Of a DNA stretch of 64,000 nt, positions 1 through 8,036 are shown in pieces. Under the pieces are notes generated by a model. The model ran no database searches. It was not told where the DNA came from and saw only the letters and a program-made list of their open reading frames with translations. This DNA comes from Labilithrix sp. (GTDB lineage: Bacteria > Myxococcota_A > Polyangia > Polyangiales > Polyangiaceae): positions 60,817-124,816 of the forward strand of contig JAHBWA010000007.1 in NCBI GenBank assembly GCA_019637195.1. The letters run 5' to 3'. Every line of letters begins with the position of its first letter. Positions within the stretch are counted from its first letter, which is position 1. A program made the position numbers and the translations under genes.

Positions 1-339
1 TCCTGCGAGCAGCGCCGCGGCGGGTCTCGGGATCTCCTCAGCGAGCAGCGCGCAGACCAGCTTCGATGAAGCGACGTCGAGTGCGTGCGCGCTGTCGATC
101 GCGCGCGGACCGCCGACCCGGTGACTGTCGGGGCGATAACACGCTCGCTCGACGATGAAGCTCGCGCCGCGGCGCCAGTCCGGCGCGATTGTCGCCGCGA
201 TCCGCAGACGGAGGTGCGGCCGAGGCTGCGACCAGCGGACGAAGAAGAACTCCGCGTCGGCCAGCGACGGGACGAGCTCTTTCGCGACGAGGTCGTCGAT
301 GTCCCCGTTCGGGAAGGCGCGATAGCCACGGAATTTCAC
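1..339 (-). CDS. Split LanB C-terminal (SpaB_C / thiopeptide-type) protein, partial
   Basis: Partial gene running off the left edge; about 113 N-terminal residues are visible. The protein begins MKFRGYRAFPNGDID and contains EFFFVRWSQPRPHLRLRI, the signature of the SpaB_C / thiopeptide-type bacteriocin biosynthesis domain, followed by the characteristic Y-x-P-(D/E)-x-x-R-x-G-G motif (CYRPDSHRVGG). In class I lanthipeptide enzymes this domain eliminates glutamate from glutamylated Ser/Thr to give dehydroamino acids. It starts at a GTG overlapping the TGA of the preceding dehydratase gene by 2 bases, so the two are translationally coupled. A pyridine-forming cyclase of the thiopeptide type shares this fold and cannot be excluded until the rest is read. 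Confidence 0.85.
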   Translation of the reverse strand, partial: MKFRGYRAFPNGDIDDLVAKELVPSLADAEFFFVRWSQPRPHLRLRIAATIAPDWRRGASFIVERACYRPDSHRVGGPRAIDSAHALDVASSKLVCALLAEEIPRPAAALLAG

Positions 340-2405
340 GCGCGGCCTCTCCAGTGCTCGACGTAGACCTCCGCGGAGAACGAACCGCCCTCCACCACGA
401 TCCCGGATCGCGGGAATGCCTCTTCGACGACGAGCTCTCCCCCCTCGCGGGCCCATGTTCGCATGAGGTCATCGACCGCGATGCGAGAGCCGAGGTGGAT
501 GTACCGCGGCTTGTGGGCAGCTCGACTCTGACCTGCGCCCGCCGGGAGGTTCACGAACTGTTCGTCCGGGAGGTCGAGCGTCTTGGCCAAGCTCAGATAG
601 GCGTCGCGACGGGCCGCCTCCGTCTTGAAGGATTGCGGGACCGCTACCCTCCATCTTCGTCGCGCGAGGACGACCCCGCTCGGCCCGACGATGCGCGGAC
701 AAGAGACGGCACCACCCTCGGTCTCCTCCTCGTTCGCGCTGCGGACGCTGTCAAGCCATCCATTCACGTCGTACACCGGCCCTCGAGTGAGCTGCCGGAG
801 GAGCCAATCGATCCGCCCTCGGTCGTCGCTCGTGAGTCGGAGGTTCGCCAAGCGCAGGCGACCTCGGGTCCGGTGACGAAGCACGAAGCCGCTCGGCTCC
901 CGGACGACTATCAGGTCCTCGAGCCTGATCCGGCTGTCTTCGGGTGTCGCGGGATCGTCGGTTGCCCCCGGCAGCGCGATCGAGGGGAGGCCCAGGTAGG
1001 GGTGAGAGTCTGCGGCATGATCCGAGAGGAGCTCGAAGAGCCCGAACGCTCGCGCGTACTGTTCGTTCTGCTCCCGCAAGGCGGTGAGCGCCTCCCCCGG
1101 GACCCCTCGCAGAAAGCGGCCGAACCCGCGCCCGAACCCGGGGCCCGCCGCCGAGAGGGCGAGCTCCAGAGCTCCCGCGGTCTGTCCTACCGCGAGCCAC
1201 ATTCCGACCGATATCGGGGCGTGCTCGGCCGGCGCGCGCTCCGGTAGCGCCAGCCTGAGGACCCCGTCCCCTTTCTGCACGACGCCTTCGGTTGTTGTTG
1301 CAGGACCGTGTTCGGCAGGCGCGCGCATGACCTCGTCGGGTACCCGCAGAGCAGCCTCCACCACATCGAGGAAAGGGAGCGCCTCGGCGTCGATGACGCT
1401 GTCGAGCCACTGGGTCGCGGCCTCGCTGAGGCGATGAGGTGTCGCGATGAACCGCGCGACGGAGGCGACGTCCTCGGCGGCGGCGGCGACCGCTTGTCGG
1501 TCGAATCGATGCCGTAGTCCGCCGTAACGATCCTCGGCGAAGACGTCCGTCGTCAGCCAAGCATCAGGCGGGAGGACCGCGCGCAGCTGCGCCTCGGCTT
1601 CCGCGACCGCGTCGAGCCGCTCCTCGAGGCTGCTTGCGCGACCGTAGCGCTCACCGCAACGGCGAAGCTGTTCCGATCCGGGATCGTGCGCAGCGAGGGC
1701 GAGCGTCGGGCTCCGGAGCTCCGCCCGGTCGTCCCACTCCAGGATGCCGGCCTCGAGAAGCGCCGACCTGCTCGAGGATGCGCTGGGTCCGGCGTCGCGA
1801 AGCCAGTCTCCGGCGGACCGGTCTGTCTCGAGCATGGAGGCGAGGGGCGCGGCGACCGCTCTCATCGCCCAAGCTCCGGTCCCCATAGCAAGGAATACGG
1901 TCCTCTCCGGGCGCTTCGAGAGCGTGGCGTTCCACCGGACGGGTATCGCTGAATCTTCGAGCGCTCGCCCCTGTAGCCGCGTCCGCAGACGCCGGACCAA
2001 CGTCTGCCCGAGCTCGACCCATGATGAAGGTGGAGCCTCGCGCCAGCTGGTCACCAACGGCTCATCATCTAGCTCCCCCAGCTCGACGCCCGTGAATCGA
2101 CCGAAGGGCGAGGCCTTCTTGCACGCCCGGGTCAGGTATCGATGAGCGGTGTACGCCATGTGTCTCGCGCGCTTGTTCCAGTGCACGACATCACTCTCGA
2201 ACGTCGACAGGTTCTCGAGGAAGGTCCGGCTGCTGCCGGTCAAGAGGGGAAGGAACTCCGGGCTGCGAGCCGCCTCCACGACTGCCCTGCACTCCGCCGC
2301 GAGAGACTCCGTCGCCGCGCCTCCTCGGCCGAAGGTCCGCGCCAGCGTCTCCGTGGGGACGAGCGCCCGTCTCACCAGCACGAACGAGAACAGCTCCGTC
2401 GTCAT
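336..2405 (-). CDS. Split LanB dehydratase, N-terminal glutamylation protein
   Basis: 689-residue lantibiotic dehydratase N-terminal domain protein. The start (LFSFVLVRRALVPTE), the RYLTRACKKASPFGRFTGVEL segment and the late region resemble the tRNA-Glu-dependent glutamylation half of LanB enzymes, which activates Ser/Thr in the core peptide. Full LanB proteins are near 1,000 residues; here the elimination half is the next gene. The ATG overlaps the stop of the HlyD gene (ATGA at 2402-2405). Expected substrate: the peptide at 6138-6308. A PEARL-type aminoacyl ligase is the alternative, but the adjacent SpaB_C protein favours a split dehydratase. Confidence 0.85.
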   Translation of the reverse strand: MTTELFSFVLVRRALVPTETLARTFGRGGAATESLAAECRAVVEAARSPEFLPLLTGSSRTFLENLSTFESDVVHWNKRARHMAYTAHRYLTRACKKASPFGRFTGVELGELDDEPLVTSWREAPPSSWVELGQTLVRRLRTRLQGRALEDSAIPVRWNATLSKRPERTVFLAMGTGAWAMRAVAAPLASMLETDRSAGDWLRDAGPSASSSRSALLEAGILEWDDRAELRSPTLALAAHDPGSEQLRRCGERYGRASSLEERLDAVAEAEAQLRAVLPPDAWLTTDVFAEDRYGGLRHRFDRQAVAAAAEDVASVARFIATPHRLSEAATQWLDSVIDAEALPFLDVVEAALRVPDEVMRAPAEHGPATTTEGVVQKGDGVLRLALPERAPAEHAPISVGMWLAVGQTAGALELALSAAGPGFGRGFGRFLRGVPGEALTALREQNEQYARAFGLFELLSDHAADSHPYLGLPSIALPGATDDPATPEDSRIRLEDLIVVREPSGFVLRHRTRGRLRLANLRLTSDDRGRIDWLLRQLTRGPVYDVNGWLDSVRSANEEETEGGAVSCPRIVGPSGVVLARRRWRVAVPQSFKTEAARRDAYLSLAKTLDLPDEQFVNLPAGAGQSRAAHKPRYIHLGSRIAVDDLMRTWAREGGELVVEEAFPRSGIVVEGGSFSAEVYVEHWRGRA

Positions 2406-3802
2406 GGCTCGGGCTTCCGAGTTGGTTCGGCCGCGGGAGCGGACGGCCCGTTCACGATGACGTGGCGGAGCGGCCCGAGGATGCGGGTGAGGAGCCGCAC
2501 GTCATCGGTGACGATGCTGGCGGAGCCGCTCATGCCCTGCTTGAAATCGAGCGCACGGCCGTAGCTCGTCTCGAGCCCCGCCGGGAAGTCGAGTGTCACG
2601 AGGAGCTCGCTTCGTCTGCTCGCCGCCGAGATATCGCGGACGCGCGCGCCTACCGTCCCGAACTGGGACGGCGGATGACTGTCGAACCGCACCCGGACCG
2701 ACTGGCCGACGCGGACGCGCCCGGCCCCGACCTGCGGGAGCGTGACGCGCCCGACGAGGTCCATCGACTCCGGGACGACATACAGCACTTCGTCAGCGGT
2801 CTTGATCCGCTGATCGGGGCCCCATACCTCGAAGAACGACACGCGTCCGCTCGTGGGAGCGCGGAGGGCGAATCGATACATCCACTCCGCGACGACGGCT
2901 TGAAGCTTACGGAACGCCTCGCGAACGGCGCGTTCTGCGCTCCTCGTGCGTTCCAAACGGAGCTGGCTGAGCTCTGCGGTCGCTCGCTCGCTCGCGAGTC
3001 GCGAGAGCTTGTTGCGCAGGAGCGTCGCCTCGAGCTCCTTCAGCCGCGTCTGCTCTTCGAGCCACTTCCGCTCGGACTCAGCCTGTAGCACGATCGGCAA
3101 CCCGCCACGCGTCGCGAGCTCGCGGTCACGCTCGACCTGCGACGCGAGCAGCTGGAGCGACTTCGCGAGCATCTCGCGCTCCGCCCCTACCGTCGCCTCG
3201 AGGGCATCGTGACCTCCGAGCTCTTTTCGATATACCCCCAACCTCAGATCGAAACCCTCCAGCGCGCGGAAGGCCCGCTCGTCTTCCACGCTCTGCACGA
3301 ACGCCGATACGACCGCACGTAGCTCGCCGAGCTCCCAGCTCGGGTCGATCGCCGCGGCGATACTCCCGGCATCTCTCTCGAGCTCCGGGGACAACCGATC
3401 GATCGCCCGGCTCAAGGCGAGGACGTGTTCGCCCCGCGCGCTGCTCTCGACGATCGCGAGGATCTTCCCTCGCTCCACTGACTCACCTTCGCTAACGTAG
3501 AGGTTCTCGAGTCTCCCGTCGGCGCGCGCCGCGACGGGCACGGGTGGGTCGTGACTCGTGACGACGACCCGGCCATCCACGACTTCAGGCCAGCGAATCC
3601 ACGAAAGGAGCCCGGTGACGATCACCGAAGAGAGCACCACCGCGGCGATGCCCTGTCGAAGGAGGCGGCTCGGCGTGCCTTCGAGCACCTCACGGATCTC
3701 CCCCGAGCGGACATCGAACGACTCGAGCCGCTTCCGTGACGATCGCCGGGGAGCAGCAGCGGCTGCACCGTTCAGCTTCTGGACCGCCCCTTGGACCGTC
3801 AC
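2402..3802 (-). CDS. HlyD-family membrane fusion protein
   Basis: 466 residues. A cytoplasmic N-terminus (LESFDVRSGEIREVLEGTPSRLLRQG resembles HlyD proteins of C39 bacteriocin exporters) precedes one membrane helix at about residues 51-70. A biotinyl-lipoyl half-domain (VPVAARADGRLENLYVSEGE), a long coiled coil rich in Glu, Arg and Leu (about 120-310), the second lipoyl half and a beta-barrel follow. It should link the inner-membrane ABC exporter to an outer-membrane channel; the TolC-like protein at 9734-11227 is a candidate partner. Start overlaps the upstream transporter stop by 4 bases and its own stop overlaps the dehydratase start. Confidence 0.9.
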   Translation of the reverse strand: MTVQGAVQKLNGAAAAAPRRSSRKRLESFDVRSGEIREVLEGTPSRLLRQGIAAVVLSSVIVTGLLSWIRWPEVVDGRVVVTSHDPPVPVAARADGRLENLYVSEGESVERGKILAIVESSARGEHVLALSRAIDRLSPELERDAGSIAAAIDPSWELGELRAVVSAFVQSVEDERAFRALEGFDLRLGVYRKELGGHDALEATVGAEREMLAKSLQLLASQVERDRELATRGGLPIVLQAESERKWLEEQTRLKELEATLLRNKLSRLASERATAELSQLRLERTRSAERAVREAFRKLQAVVAEWMYRFALRAPTSGRVSFFEVWGPDQRIKTADEVLYVVPESMDLVGRVTLPQVGAGRVRVGQSVRVRFDSHPPSQFGTVGARVRDISAASRRSELLVTLDFPAGLETSYGRALDFKQGMSGSASIVTDDVRLLTRILGPLRHVIVNGPSAPAAEPTRKPEP

Positions 3803-5994
3803 GACCCCAGCTCCAGCTGATTCTTGACGAGATCGTAGTAGCGGCCCTTGCGCGCCACGAGTGCAGCGTGAGTGCCCATTTCGCTGACGCGCCCCTGATC
3901 GAGGACCACGATCTGATCCGCCGATTGCACGGTGCTGAGCCGATGGGCAATGACGACGACCGTTCGACCGACGAATACCTTCTGCAGCGCGTCGTGAATC
4001 ATGCGCTCGTTCTTGGCATCGAGGGCGCTCGTGGCCTCGTCGAAGAGAAGGATGGGCGACTCCTTGTAGAGGGCGCGGGCGATGAGCAGCCGTTGCTTCT
4101 GGCCCGCGCTGAGCGACTGGCCGTCAGCGCCGATCTTCGTGTTCCACCCGAGAGGCAGCGCCTCCACGAACTCACGCGCTGCCGCGCTGTCGAGGGCCCG
4201 GACCAGGCGCTCCCGGTCCACCCGCTCGTGACCGAGCGCCACGTTGTGTGCGATCGTGTCGTTGAACATGAAACCGTCCTGCAGCACTGCGCCCATCTTG
4301 GATCGCCATTCGTCGATCGGCGCACGCGAGAGCTCGGTGCCCCCGTACGAGATGGTCCCCTCACTCGGCTCGTAGAACCGCAGCAAGAGCCGCAGAAGCG
4401 TGGTCTTGCCGCTGCCGCTCGCGCCGACGATCGCCGTCACGCGCGATGCAGGGATGCACAGATTCAACTGATGGAGAACCGCTTCCCCCTCACGCATCCC
4501 TGGATATCGAAACGTGAGATCGTGCAGCACGATGTCGTGAGCTTCGTCGGGCAGAGGCGAGGTCGCGGACGGGTCGGCCGCCTCATCGACGGTCGAATGA
4601 ACCTCCTCGAGCCGCTCGAGGGAGATGCGCGCGTCCTGAAACGCCTTGTTGAACGCGACGATCTGGCGAAGCGGGCCCGTCGTCTGACCGAGGAGGAACT
4701 GGGTCGCGAGCATCTGCCCCAACGTCATCCGCCCCTCGATGACCTCACGGGCGACAAGGAGCGTGGCGATGACGTCCTTTCCCTCGATGAGGAGGGTCGC
4801 GCCCGCATCCTGCCACTGCTCGAGCGTCAACCCCGCGACGCTGAGCCGGAATAGCCGCGCCTGGACAGCCTCCCATTCCCAACGTTTGCTACGCTCGGCG
4901 TCCGCCAGTTTCAGCTCGGGCAGGCCCGATACCAGCTGTATCAGTTTTCCCTGCGCGTCCGCCGACTGGTTGAAGCGCTTGAAGTCCAGTTCCCTCCTCT
5001 TCGCCGAGAACAGGGCGATCCAGACGCCGACGACGGCGGTCACCACGAGGAAGACCAGCGCGAGCTGGCCGTTGAGCACGAGCAGCGCGACCGCGGCGAC
5101 GCCTATATGCAGAACCGAGAACAGCGCGCCGAGGAGCGATGTGGTCAGAAAGCGCTCGATTCGCCCGTTGTCCCCGATCCGTTGGAGGACGTCCCCCAGA
5201 CTTCGAACATCGAAGAACGAGATCGGAAGCCTCATGAGCTTGAAGAGGTAGTCGGAGACGATCGCGATGCTCATCCGCGCTCCCACGTAGAGCAGCAGCC
5301 TCGACCGCAAGAGCTCGACGACCGTGCGACTGGTCAAGAGCGCAACCTGCGCGAGGAGCAGGACGGTCACGACGCGGAGGTCCTGATAGCCGATCCCGAG
5401 ATCGACGACGGCCTGGGTCAGGAACGGGAGCGCGATGCCGGACGCGATGCTGTATGCGAGCGCGAGCGCGATGTTGCGAAGCTCGGCGGCGTGACTGGCG
5501 GCGTAGCGCCCGAGGCGGTCGAGTCCGACCTCGCCGGTCGGCTCGTTCGCCAGGATCTCGTCCATCCGCTTCGTGGGCTCGAGGAAGAGCGCGGTGCCGA
5601 GCCTCCCGCGATCCGAGGTCTGAGTGACGGCCCAAGCCTCCTCGAACTCCCCCGTGGAGTAGCGAACCACGCCATGGGCGGGATCACGGACGAGGACGTG
5701 GTCCTTGCCGAATTTGTCCACCACCACGAAGTGGGACTGCTGCCAGTGCGCGATGAACGGCGTCTTCACGTAGCGACACCGCTCGAGGGGCAGCTGAGCC
5801 GCGACGGTCCGAATCCCGAGCGCCTCTGCCGCGCGCGAGAGACTGCGAATCGAGACGCCCTGCTTCCCGAGGTCACAGAGCTCGCGCACGCGTGTGATCC
5901 CGACGCGTGCGCCGAACGTCAACAGGACCATGCGGAGGCACGTAGGCCCGCAGTCCATCGCATCTCGCTGCAGCTCGACTGGAGGAGAGAACAT
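3799..5994 (-). CDS. C39-peptidase ABC exporter of double-glycine leader peptides
   Basis: 731 residues in the usual three-domain order. Residues 1-130 are a C39 cysteine protease: Q9, C15 in DCGPTC, H88 in SHFVVVD and D104 in RDPAHG form the oxyanion/catalytic set. An ABC transmembrane domain spans about 165-460. The nucleotide-binding domain has Walker A GASGSGKTTLL (about 520), signature LSAGQKQRL (about 626), Walker B ILLFDEATSALD (about 650) and the H-loop IAHRLST. The enzyme cuts after the GG of a leader peptide while exporting the core. The precursor at 6138-6308 has a matching GG site and lies directly upstream. Confidence 0.96.
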   Translation of the reverse strand: MFSPPVELQRDAMDCGPTCLRMVLLTFGARVGITRVRELCDLGKQGVSIRSLSRAAEALGIRTVAAQLPLERCRYVKTPFIAHWQQSHFVVVDKFGKDHVLVRDPAHGVVRYSTGEFEEAWAVTQTSDRGRLGTALFLEPTKRMDEILANEPTGEVGLDRLGRYAASHAAELRNIALALAYSIASGIALPFLTQAVVDLGIGYQDLRVVTVLLLAQVALLTSRTVVELLRSRLLLYVGARMSIAIVSDYLFKLMRLPISFFDVRSLGDVLQRIGDNGRIERFLTTSLLGALFSVLHIGVAAVALLVLNGQLALVFLVVTAVVGVWIALFSAKRRELDFKRFNQSADAQGKLIQLVSGLPELKLADAERSKRWEWEAVQARLFRLSVAGLTLEQWQDAGATLLIEGKDVIATLLVAREVIEGRMTLGQMLATQFLLGQTTGPLRQIVAFNKAFQDARISLERLEEVHSTVDEAADPSATSPLPDEAHDIVLHDLTFRYPGMREGEAVLHQLNLCIPASRVTAIVGASGSGKTTLLRLLLRFYEPSEGTISYGGTELSRAPIDEWRSKMGAVLQDGFMFNDTIAHNVALGHERVDRERLVRALDSAAAREFVEALPLGWNTKIGADGQSLSAGQKQRLLIARALYKESPILLFDEATSALDAKNERMIHDALQKVFVGRTVVVIAHRLSTVQSADQIVVLDQGRVSEMGTHAALVARKGRYYDLVKNQLELGS

Positions 5995-6012
5995 GGCTCC
6001 GAAAATGAGAGC

Positions 6013-6043
6013 CCGGCAGCGGAGGGGAAGCCTCCGCTGCCGG
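6013..6043 (-). terminator. Strong hairpin between precursor and exporter genes
   Basis: Perfect 13-bp stem (CCGGCAGCGGAGG at 6013-6025 with CCTCCGCTGCCGG at 6031-6043) and a 5-base loop, in the gap between the precursor stop and the exporter start. On the minus strand it is followed by CTCATTTTCGG, a short T-run only. It probably acts as an attenuator or RNA-stability element giving excess precursor transcript over enzyme transcript. Confidence 0.65.
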
Positions 6044-6137
6044 CCGTCGGTGGCGACGACCCCGACGAGGACGGTCCTGCAAGGCCGAACGAGGGCAAAG
6101 GCCCTCGCCGCTAGCTCACGAAGGCCGCGTCACTTCA

Positions 6138-6308
6138 CTATTCGGCCGTACGGACCGCGATCGAGCTCGCCTTGCAGTGCGTAGGGCACTTCGTCGGCGC
6201 ATAGGGAGGATGCCCGCCGATGAGGTCGCGCTGCTCCTCTTCGGTGAGCGTGGTAACGAGATCATCAACCTTGAGGTCTTCGAGAGTGAACTTCTTCTTG
6301 GTGTTCAT
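6138..6308 (-). CDS. Class I lanthipeptide precursor, pinensin-like leader
   Basis: 56-residue peptide starting MNTKKKFTLEDLKVDDLV. The leader ends LTEEEQRDLIGG at residue 32, a double-glycine C39 site. The LEDLKV-x-x-(F/L)VT-x-L motif resembles the pinensin-type class I lanthipeptide leaders described in Bacteroidota. The 24-residue core has two Cys (residues 41 and 45), three Thr and two Ser, enough for up to two (methyl)lanthionine rings, plus Pro, Lys and an N-terminal His. Exporter, adaptor and split LanB genes follow on the same strand. The cyclase (LanC) is not in the window and may lie beyond the left edge. The longer open frame upstream (to 6710) is rejected because only this start gives a leader. 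Confidence 0.88.
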   Translation of the reverse strand: MNTKKKFTLEDLKVDDLVTTLTEEEQRDLIGGHPPYAPTKCPTHCKASSIAVRTAE

Positions 6309-6329
6309 GGCAGTTATCTTTCTTTGACT

Positions 6330-6351
6330 GTACTGCGTTTGTACTGCGTTT
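6330..6351 (-). promoter_or_regulatory. Tandem 11-bp direct repeat upstream of precursor
   Basis: GTACTGCGTTT occurs twice head-to-tail (6330-6340 and 6341-6351), about 22-43 bases upstream of the precursor ATG, where promoter or activator contacts would be expected. The leader region between repeat and start is AT-rich. It does not match the GCAAT-N3-ATTGC operator found further right. Function is inferred from position only. Confidence 0.45.
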
Positions 6352-6394
6352 ACGGAGAGGCCTTCGCTTGCAGGTGAGCCTCGTCGTCGGTGGG

Positions 6395-6418
6395 GAAGGA
6401 GGACGCACGTCCTCCTTC
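6395..6418 (-). terminator. Hairpin after lipoprotein gene
   Basis: Perfect 10-bp inverted repeat GAAGGAGGAC / GTCCTCCTTC with a GCAC loop, about 100 bases past the stop of the lipoprotein gene read on the minus strand and upstream of the precursor promoter region. It could insulate the two units. No T-run follows, so termination is uncertain. Confidence 0.4.
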
Positions 6419-6514
6419 GAGCCGGCAGCTTCGTGCGAGCCGGCCCTGCGGGAGCTCGTTTGGATCGGGGTCGCCCTCGTCGTCCGACGATCGCCCCGCC
6501 GCGCCGCCTATCGG

Positions 6515-7939
6515 CTAGATCGGACCGTCGACGTGGTCGACTGTAGTGTCTGCGAACGACGTCCCGGGAAGCGCCTCGATCGGGGTCAAGGTCACTCCGC
6601 GGGTGACGCGGGTCGTCCCCTCGTCGGGCGCGGGCTTGCTGGTCGCGTCCTGGTACCACCCGACGATCGTGCCCGCCGCGTTGATCCCGAAGAGTTGTTC
6701 GATGCGCCACGACTCCGCCGTCGGGCGCTTGAAGGGGAGGCGTACGTACGCCCAGCCCTTCTCGGGATGCCAGAGAAGTCCCTTCATGCGATCAGTCATC
6801 GAGCGCGGGTGGACTTCACTATCGTTGAGACGTTTGACCGCACCGACGATCACGCCGCTTGCATTCACCCCCCTGCATTGCACGAACTCCGGATCACCGT
6901 CGGTGAATGGAATGACGGAGAACCCGCTCACCGCGCCGGCATCGGGCCCCTCGTCCACAACCGGTACGGTTGGCTTCCCCTGGAAGCATCGCTGCGGTCC
7001 GCTGTAGCCGTCACTCGAGTTGTCGACGATCCCGATGATCGTCCCCTGGTCGTTGATCGCTGCCCCATATGAGTGCCCATATCCGTCGACAGCGATCGGG
7101 ATGCGAGCGCCGCCTCGAGGCCACACGAATCCCGTGTACGACGTGTAGTCGTACGTGAAGCCCACGATCGTCCCGTCACTCTTCATTCGCTCGAGTGTGC
7201 AATCGCCCAGGCCGTCACCCATGTCACAGTGCCGAGCGTACGCGCCGGCCTTCCAGGTGAAGCCTTGGAAGCGGCCGTCAGCGAGGTACTGGGCGAGCAC
7301 AGTGCCATCGTCCGCGAGCCCGCGAACGAGCCAATACTCAGAGGCCACCGGTGGCTCGATGAAGGTGCGCAGCCCCGCCTCGCTGACGAACACGAGCTTG
7401 CCGCTATCGGGCCCGCGCTCCATCACGCCAACGCGGTCTCCGGCAGCGTTCATGTCGGTCCACGAGATGTCATCATCCGACTCGACGGCGTACAGCTGCC
7501 CGTGCGCGACGGTCCCCGCCGACGGGAGCACCGTCACGACCACCTCGGCCCGCGCCTCGTGGCCGTTCAGCCGCGCGACGTACTCGAAGGAATCGTCACC
7601 AGCGAACGCCTCTGCCGGAGTGTACGTGATCTTCCCGCGCTCGACGACTGCGCTCCCACGTTTTGCCGGCGTGACGATCGCGAGCTCGGCTCCCACGGCG
7701 CCGGTGTCGTTCGCCAGCACGTCGATCGTGACCGGGGTCTCGCGCGTCGTCCGCGCGGAGTCCTTCGACGCGGATGCGTCGACCGGCACCGCGCCGTCCG
7801 GGGCCGTCGCGTCCGCCCCGGGAGGGTCTACGAGAGAGGCCTCCTCATCACTGCAGCCCGCCAAGACGATGCCGCCGCTCGACGTGGCGAGTACGACGAC
7901 GCCGGCAAGGCGCATACGAACAGACAGAGCATTCAGCAT
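6515..7939 (-). CDS. Secreted lipoprotein with Ig-like domain and HAF-type repeats
   Basis: 474 residues. A hydrophobic signal sequence ends in a lipobox (IVLAGC), followed by an Asp/Ala-rich linker. Residues about 65-140 form a cadherin/Big-like domain (VTIDVLANDTGA ... FEYVARLNG), then a run of strands with periodic motifs of the type G-T-I-V-G-(F/I/W) typical of extracellular HAF/beta-propeller repeats. A GGAAG-like ribosome site precedes the ATG, and a GCAAT-N3-ATTGC operator lies about 70 bases upstream. Probably outer-membrane or surface anchored; ligand unknown. Confidence 0.75.
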   Translation of the reverse strand: MLNALSVRMRLAGVVVLATSSGGIVLAGCSDEEASLVDPPGADATAPDGAVPVDASASKDSARTTRETPVTIDVLANDTGAVGAELAIVTPAKRGSAVVERGKITYTPAEAFAGDDSFEYVARLNGHEARAEVVVTVLPSAGTVAHGQLYAVESDDDISWTDMNAAGDRVGVMERGPDSGKLVFVSEAGLRTFIEPPVASEYWLVRGLADDGTVLAQYLADGRFQGFTWKAGAYARHCDMGDGLGDCTLERMKSDGTIVGFTYDYTSYTGFVWPRGGARIPIAVDGYGHSYGAAINDQGTIIGIVDNSSDGYSGPQRCFQGKPTVPVVDEGPDAGAVSGFSVIPFTDGDPEFVQCRGVNASGVIVGAVKRLNDSEVHPRSMTDRMKGLLWHPEKGWAYVRLPFKRPTAESWRIEQLFGINAAGTIVGWYQDATSKPAPDEGTTRVTRGVTLTPIEALPGTSFADTTVDHVDGPI

Positions 7940-8007
7940 TCTTCCGCTTCCATTTCCTGGCGAGCCGTTCCGCCGCTACGTATCTAGAATCGAGACCGAG
8001 ACATTGT

Positions 8008-8022
8008 TGCAATTAAATTGCA
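8008..8022. promoter_or_regulatory. Shared palindromic operator, site 1
   Basis: TGCAATTAAATTGCA, a perfect 15-bp palindrome, upstream of the lipoprotein gene starting at 7939. Same GCA-N7-TGC architecture as the sites at 16597, 19618, 20692, 21508, 22502 and 25616. Probable binding site of the Fur-family regulator at 20080-20550 (inference from its distribution). Confidence 0.75.
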
Positions 8023-8036
8023 TCCACAGTCAAGCG

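Noticed and set aside
6138..6710. 190-codon frame containing the precursor
   Set aside because: Codons upstream of 6308 are an Arg-rich shadow of the lipoprotein gene; only the 56-residue product has a leader and GG site.
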